DNA from: Artocarpus heterophyllus
Lineage: Eukaryota > Streptophyta > Magnoliopsida > Rosales > Moraceae
Direction: 5' to 3'
DNA: 64,000 nt
NCBI GenBank assembly: GCA_025403435.1
Contig: CM046330.1
Location: 17,878,239 to 17,942,238 of the forward strand
A program made the position numbers and the translations under genes. Positions 59,383 through 64,000 of this stretch are shown here, piece after piece (positions within the stretch are counted from its first letter, which is position 1; the number at the start of each line of letters is the position of its first letter). The notes under the pieces are model-generated. The model was not told the origin of the DNA. It did no database searches and saw only the letters and a list, made by a program, of their open reading frames with translations.

Positions 59383-60090
59383 TTACCTTTTGAAATCTTC
59401 ATCTACATATTCTTCCCCATTACCCGACTGCAAATTCTTCACCTTCAAACCTGTCTTACTCTCTACCATAGCTTTCCACCTTCTGAAAGTATCAAACACA
59501 TCAAATTTGTTTTTCACAAAGTAAACCCATACAATGCCACATAATAATTGAAGCCCCCGAGGAAATGACGGTAGAAGGCCCTCACACGTTTGTGTGTACC
59601 AAATCCAATTTTGTAGCTTTTGGGTCCCTATCTGTTTTGGAAAAGCTAACTTTTTTTCTACATCCCCAAAGATACAACCTTCAGAAAGCCTGTGCTCCAC
59701 ATATATCAACTCAGGTAGCTTTCCTTTGAAAGGAAGCACTTTTATTGCCTTTTCACTTATGTACCTAAGCCTGCAATACCATAAATCAAATTTGCAGTAG
59801 ATTCTACAACTCCAACTATCTCTATAACTAGAACTGATGTAAAGAGTTTCAGTTTTACTTCCTTGAGCCACAGCCATGTGTCCCTCCATGACTTTTCAAC
59901 CACTACTATTGAAAGTCACATTATGACCTTTATCATTAAGTTGCCCAACCGAAATCAAATTACACATCAATTTTGGCACGTGTCTCACCTTGTGAATCTT
60001 CCAAACTGTCACATTTGCCATCTTCAATCTGACATTGCCAATTCCGACAATATCCAAAGGTTCTTCATCTGCAAGATAAACCATTTATGA
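59383..60090 (-). pseudogene. Tork-like Copia protease, pre-integrase and integrase fragment
   Basis: The frame 59896-60084 gives LDIVGIGNVRLKMANVTVWK and RHVPKLMCNLISVGQLNDKG, the protease/pre-integrase linker. The frame 59383-59889 (168 codons) continues with TETLYISS, YISEKAIKVLPFKGKLPEL and the integrase core VWVYFVKNKFDVFDTFRRWK, AMVESKTGLKVKNLQSGNGE. In the last, the usual S-D-N-G-G-E has become SGNGE, so a catalytic Asp is missing. The protein is cut off after DEDFKR. Confidence 0.82.
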
Positions 60091-60960
60091 TTTCCTATAA
60101 CATAGTTCTCCATAATCTCATGGTGTATAGTAATATGGAAAGATGCTCCAAAGTCCAATGCCCAAGAATCAACAAGACTATCAACTAATAAAAGTAAAGC
60201 ATTTTATACCTCATTGGTGATTGCATTTGCTGCTTCTTTTCCTTTCTCATCATTCTTCTGTACACTGCAGTTCTTCTTAAGATGATTAGTTCTACCATAG
60301 TTCCAGCATTTTATGTTCCTCACGAACCTAAACCTGCTTCTACTATCCCTTAACCTCCCTCTACCATTGTTGTTGAAGTTCTTCTAGAATGTTGTACCCC
60401 TATTGTCGACATTTAGGGCAAAATTCAATGTTGATGTTGACACTTTACCAAAATCTTTTTTGCAAACCACCTCCATATGAATTTGATACCTCAGTCACTG
60501 AAATTTAACTTCTCCTTGCCTATAGAGGTGCTAGCCGTAGACCTCATAGAGTTCCAACTATTTGGTAGAGACACCAAAAGAATAAGGGCATGTACCTCAT
60601 CATCAAAATCAATTTCAACAAAAGACAATTGATTAACGATGATACTGAATTCATTAATATGTGTGACTACTGGTGTGGTTTTTGTTATCTTTAAATTAAA
60701 TAGCTTTTTCATTAATATGTATCTTATCTGACAGCAACTTCATCATCCAAGTGATAGTTGTTTTCTTTATCATAGTATGACCCACGTCCTACGACAATGT
60801 TAACCGGATTGCTTCCTTGACTTGTTTATCAAGAAGACTCCATTCTTTATTCTTCATACCTTTTGGTTTCTTATCTAGAAGGGACAGGTGCAACTTCTTA
60901 CAATACAGATAATCTTCCATCTGCATCTTCTAGAATGCAAAGTCTATTCCATCAAACTTG
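60091..60960 (-). pseudogene. Tork-like Copia gag and start of protease
   Basis: Gag blocks on the minus strand: MQMEDYLYCKKLHLSLLDKK, KNKEWSLLDKQVKEAIRLTL followed by a stop, then the frame 60491-60712 with MKKLFNLKITKTTPVVTHIN and FDDEVHALILLVSLPNSWNS. The zinc knuckle near 60270-60310 reads CWNYGRTNHLKKNC, with its second Cys replaced by Tyr. The protease starts near 60160 with SWALDFGASFHITIHHEI, where the DSGA motif has become DFGA. Confidence 0.82.
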
Positions 60961-61033
60961 GTAATTTTGAGTACAGTTCCTTCATCAACAACCATTGCTC
61001 TCCCTCAAAACCAATGGCTTTTAGTACCGGTTG

Positions 61034-61582
61034 TTGCAAATTAGAAGCCCTAATTCTATCAAGAACGAGAAATAGATGAACGAAAAATAGATAAGAACAC
61101 ACGAAATTTATAGTTATTCATCCTCAATGTGAAAGCTACGTCTACTTTCAGCCGCTATTAAATAATTCACTATGATGAGTTTACAAGAGAAAAATTACAC
61201 ACTTTTTCTCTTGAATTTTTCTCTAGCCTTTCTCTCACTCTAATTTTCTGAGATACACCATCAGAAAAGAACACAACCTATTTATATAATATATATTTTT
61301 AAAGAATGGGTAACAAAAAACCACAAAACACATTGATTTCTTGCATCAAACTTGGGATATGTGTGGCCGCGCCCTTCAGTTGGCGTGACTCTATCTCACC
61401 GTGTAGCCGCGTGACTTCCTCAGTGCTGGGCGTGTGGTTCTCAGCTTTAAGCTCTTTTTTTTTTCTTGTTTTTTCTCCTTCTCTTGCTCCTTCTTGGTAA
61501 TATTTAGGTGATACATTCCTGAAATCCTCTGTGTGGGTTGATAAATGGAAAAGGCATAGAATTAGGCTCCACATTCTTAACA
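61034..61582 (-). repeat. 5' LTR of the Tork-like Copia element
   Basis: 549 bp. On the minus strand it starts TGTTAAGAATGTGGAGCC and ends AATTTGCAACA. A TATATAAATAG box lies at about 61272-61284, followed by a pyrimidine/purine leader. The sequence just inside (ACCGGTACTAAAAGCC, minus strand) is a decayed initiator tRNA-Met primer site. No second LTR is present in the window. Confidence 0.72.
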
Positions 61583-64000
61583 GTCATCAAATCTATTCAT
61601 TGTTATAGCAAAAGTACAAATAAGTACCAAATCATTGAATATAATTTGACTAATTTTCCAAGTTTGGCGGCATTAAGAAAGACTAGTTGTTACCTTAATT
61701 TTGTTTTTTAATAAAAATTTCATCTGAAGTCATTATACATAACTACTAACAATTTTTCATAATTATTTTTTATTATGAAAATATATAATTAAACTGCAAA
61801 ATCAACATATAATAATTAAAGTTAAATATAAGCTTGCATATCTAAGTATAGAGATATAGACGTCAATAAATATAATCAATCTTTAATTATTTTTAAAATG
61901 ATCACAATATCATTAAAATTGTGAAACAATATAATCAAATTTGTGAAATTTAAAAAATATATATAACATGGTGGTTTAACGAAAATAAAAACATTTTTCC
62001 ACTAGAAAACATTTTATATACTATATATATTCTAATGGTTGTATGAAAGAAAATTAAAAAAAAAAAAAACAAATGCATATTTATTTTCAATACATAGCAT
62101 AGGATAGATATATGGTATAAAATATAGTGATTTATGAGTTAAAATATTTTATAGAAAAGTACCAATGAGTCCCATGATCTTCATAGTCATCGGAGTCACT
62201 AACATATATATCCAATAAGCAAGAAAATATATGACTCTAAGAGAATTGACCATTTTCTAAGAAGCTTATGGAGTAACTTTTTGTGACCCATGAATTTTAA
62301 CTTTTAAAATAGGCAAATTAACGAGATAATAAACATTTAAAATTAATAGCTAAAGACACAAGATTAAAAAAGAAATAAAATAAGCAAAAAAGGTTTGAAG
62401 GGTGAGGAGTGAGAAACTATAGAAGCCATGTGGAGAAACATCAACCCTTGCATTTAAAGGGAAAAAAAGATTAGTTAGTATGAATCATTGGATTTCTTCA
62501 ATCCTTTAATTGAAGTACAAAATATTAATTATTTCTTCAATCCCGTTTGTTACCTTTTTTTCCCCATTTTGCAGTTCATATAACATTATAAGGCATAATT
62601 ATTGATAATGTTTCAATACAAAAAATTGTTTCCTTTTCTATTTTTTCCTCTATGATGCACAAACCAAAATATGTATATTATTTTCATATTGAAATATAAA
62701 TGTTTAAACATGATTAAAATATAAGTAAGTTATCTTTTTTTTTTAATTTAAACAATAATATAATATCTTATCTAAATATGATGTTAATATATACAATTAG
62801 TAAAATTTAACAAGTGGTTTAGTCATTTATATATGTGTGTGTTCGCGCGCCTAGCTAATACCTACAAGTATTATTTAAATCCTCTTACGATTGAAAAATA
62901 ATAGTTATATTTTACCTTAAAAAGATGAAATTATGTACTTATTGTATATAGTGGTCTCCATATGTGTTAACAAGATATGAAAGGATTTATTATATAAAGT
63001 TAAGATAAAACAAAAAAAGTAAGTGGAAATGGTTAGAGTAACAATTGAAGCATGAGGTATGAGACTTTACATAAGCCATATAGAAAAATCTTGACGGTGC
63101 ATTTAAAATTAAAAAAAAAAAGAATTGGTTAATCTCCTTTCTATATATTATTATAGAGCAGTATTACATTGGATTTTTTTTGAAGGATTTTATTTGAAGT
63201 TATTATATACGAGTAAGAATATCGTAATATTAATAATTAATTTTTCCTCATTTTCTAGCTTTTAAGTATGCTTATTTTCAAATGCCATAATTACAATCAG
63301 AAGAACTAATTGTAGTAAAAGTAATCCATAGATGTACAACTTTTCTATTTTGGTTATTTTTTTCTTGTGTTTTCGAAGGAAAAGTTTTTTTTTTTTTTTT
63401 AAGATGAAGTTTCTTATAAACTTTTATCATTGTATTTTCCTTAGCCAAATTCTTTTTATTTTTTAAAATAAATTTACAATGTTTTTTTCCTTTTTAGTAT
63501 TTTTTATTTTATGGCTAGTACCTATAATTATTGTTTAAAATAGTATTAGTAATTTGGTATAATGGAAAAACAATAGTTACATACCATCCGTTAAAATATT
63601 TTCTATAATATAAAAGATTAAAAAGACAATGAAGTGAATTAGTACTTATTGTATATAATGGCCTCTACATTAGCAATATAAAAAAAGTTCATTGTATAAA
63701 GTTAAAAAATAGAAAGCAAGTAGAAATATTTTGAAGTAATAAAAGCTTTATAATAGAAAATAATAAAAAATGTGGAAATAAGTTGAAATAAAATGTAAGA
63801 TATTAGAATTTGGAAAAATCTTAACGATTGCATTTAAAATAAAAAAGGATTAGTAAATATGAACCATTAGATTTTCTGTTAAAGTACAAAACTCATACAA
63901 CCATAACCTCTCTTCTATATATAGCTAGCTTCAGGGGACGTGCTTTAGGCACGCCTATTTTTTCTTTGTTATAAATGATTAAAAATATTATAATATTAAT
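61583..64000. other. AT-rich sequence with diverged direct repeats
   Basis: A block of about 0.65-0.74 kb recurs. 62850-63030 matches 63512-63745 (TATTGTATATA(A/G)TGG, ATAGTTA(C/T)AT, TATAAAGTTAA in the same order). 62440-62520, 63080-63130 and 63825-63885 share TGCATTTAAA followed by an A-run and a GATTAGT(T/A)A phrase. No coding capacity. The region has very low GC content. Confidence 0.5.
63912..63962. mobile_element. Possible Helitron terminus
   Basis: TCTATATATAGC is followed by the small hairpin GACGTGC-TTTAG-GCACGCC (about 63938-63956). Short hairpins of the form ACGTGCTTTxGCACG close to a TC start are seen at Helitron ends in several plants. No CTRR end and no partner terminus lie in the window, so this is tentative. 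Confidence 0.25.

Larger units (their letters stand above)
59383..61582 (-). mobile_element. 5' half of a Tork-like Copia element
   Basis: On the minus strand: an LTR (61582 to 61034), a degraded primer-binding site (about 61033 to 61017), gag, zinc knuckle, protease, GAG pre-integrase and the first part of integrase, where it breaks off at 59383. RT, RNase H and the 3' LTR are absent. Protein style (MKKLFNLKI, NEFSIIVNQL, ILLVSLPNSW) matches Tork-lineage Copia. Stops and frameshifts are frequent. Confidence 0.8.

Overview
This is plant nuclear DNA, most likely from a eudicot. It is AT-rich with long intergenic stretches, spliceosomal introns, and plant-type Ty3/Gypsy and Ty1/Copia elements, a LINE, a tRNA-derived SINE, and hAT, CACTA and MITE relics. 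Nothing bacterial, organellar or viral was seen. I recognise one conserved host gene: a three-exon, minus-strand homologue of the UPF0565/C2orf69 family at 36212-37775, 322 codons and apparently intact. Almost everything else recognisable is transposable-element sequence in various stages of decay.

Layout. 1-3350 is AT-rich with no recognisable gene. 3351 to about 21.1 kb is a three-level nest. An old Tekay-like LTR was split by a minus-strand Gypsy element of the Tat lineage (4121-18094, 648-bp LTRs, TSD ATGTT). That element was split in turn by a 2.36-kb solo LTR (8436-10797, TSD CGCCT). The Tat element keeps broken gag, protease, RT, RNase H, a second (archaeal-type-like) RNase H and integrase on the minus strand. 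On the opposite strand, between integrase and the 3' LTR, it carries a decayed antisense reading frame with its own TATA box. A 1.32-kb tandem duplication doubled the 3' LTR/antisense-promoter junction. 21.84-22.35 kb is a foldback MITE. 22679-27690 is a dead Copia element (TSD CTCAT). 28.1-31.4 kb is a minus-strand, 5'-truncated LINE split by a 1.14-kb CACTA-type element. 33.9-35.8 kb holds LTR-like leader sequence, a 5S-rRNA-derived (Cassandra-like) LTR relic and a SINE with its target duplication.

36.2-37.8 kb is the host gene. 39087-46657 is a plus-strand Gypsy element with a MULE-type MITE in its left LTR and a 2.0-kb solo LTR in its pol region. 47.6-48.35 kb is a minus-strand Copia gag relic. 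48.36-53.37 kb is a second LTR of the same family as the 2.0-kb solo LTR, split by a 3.05-kb Tekay-like solo LTR (49817-52870, TSD TAAGG). 54272-56214 is a non-autonomous hAT element (TSD GCATTTTC). 59.1-59.4 kb has CACTA-like subterminal repeats. 59.38-61.58 kb is the 5' half of a minus-strand Tork-like Copia element with its LTR. 61.6-64 kb is AT-rich with diverged direct repeats and a possible Helitron end.

No wholly new system is evident. The most unusual structure is the Tat element, with its promoter-bearing antisense frame and the tandem duplication that copied the promoter and start region of that frame. Identifications come from reading the sequence and from knowledge of the families; no database search was run.
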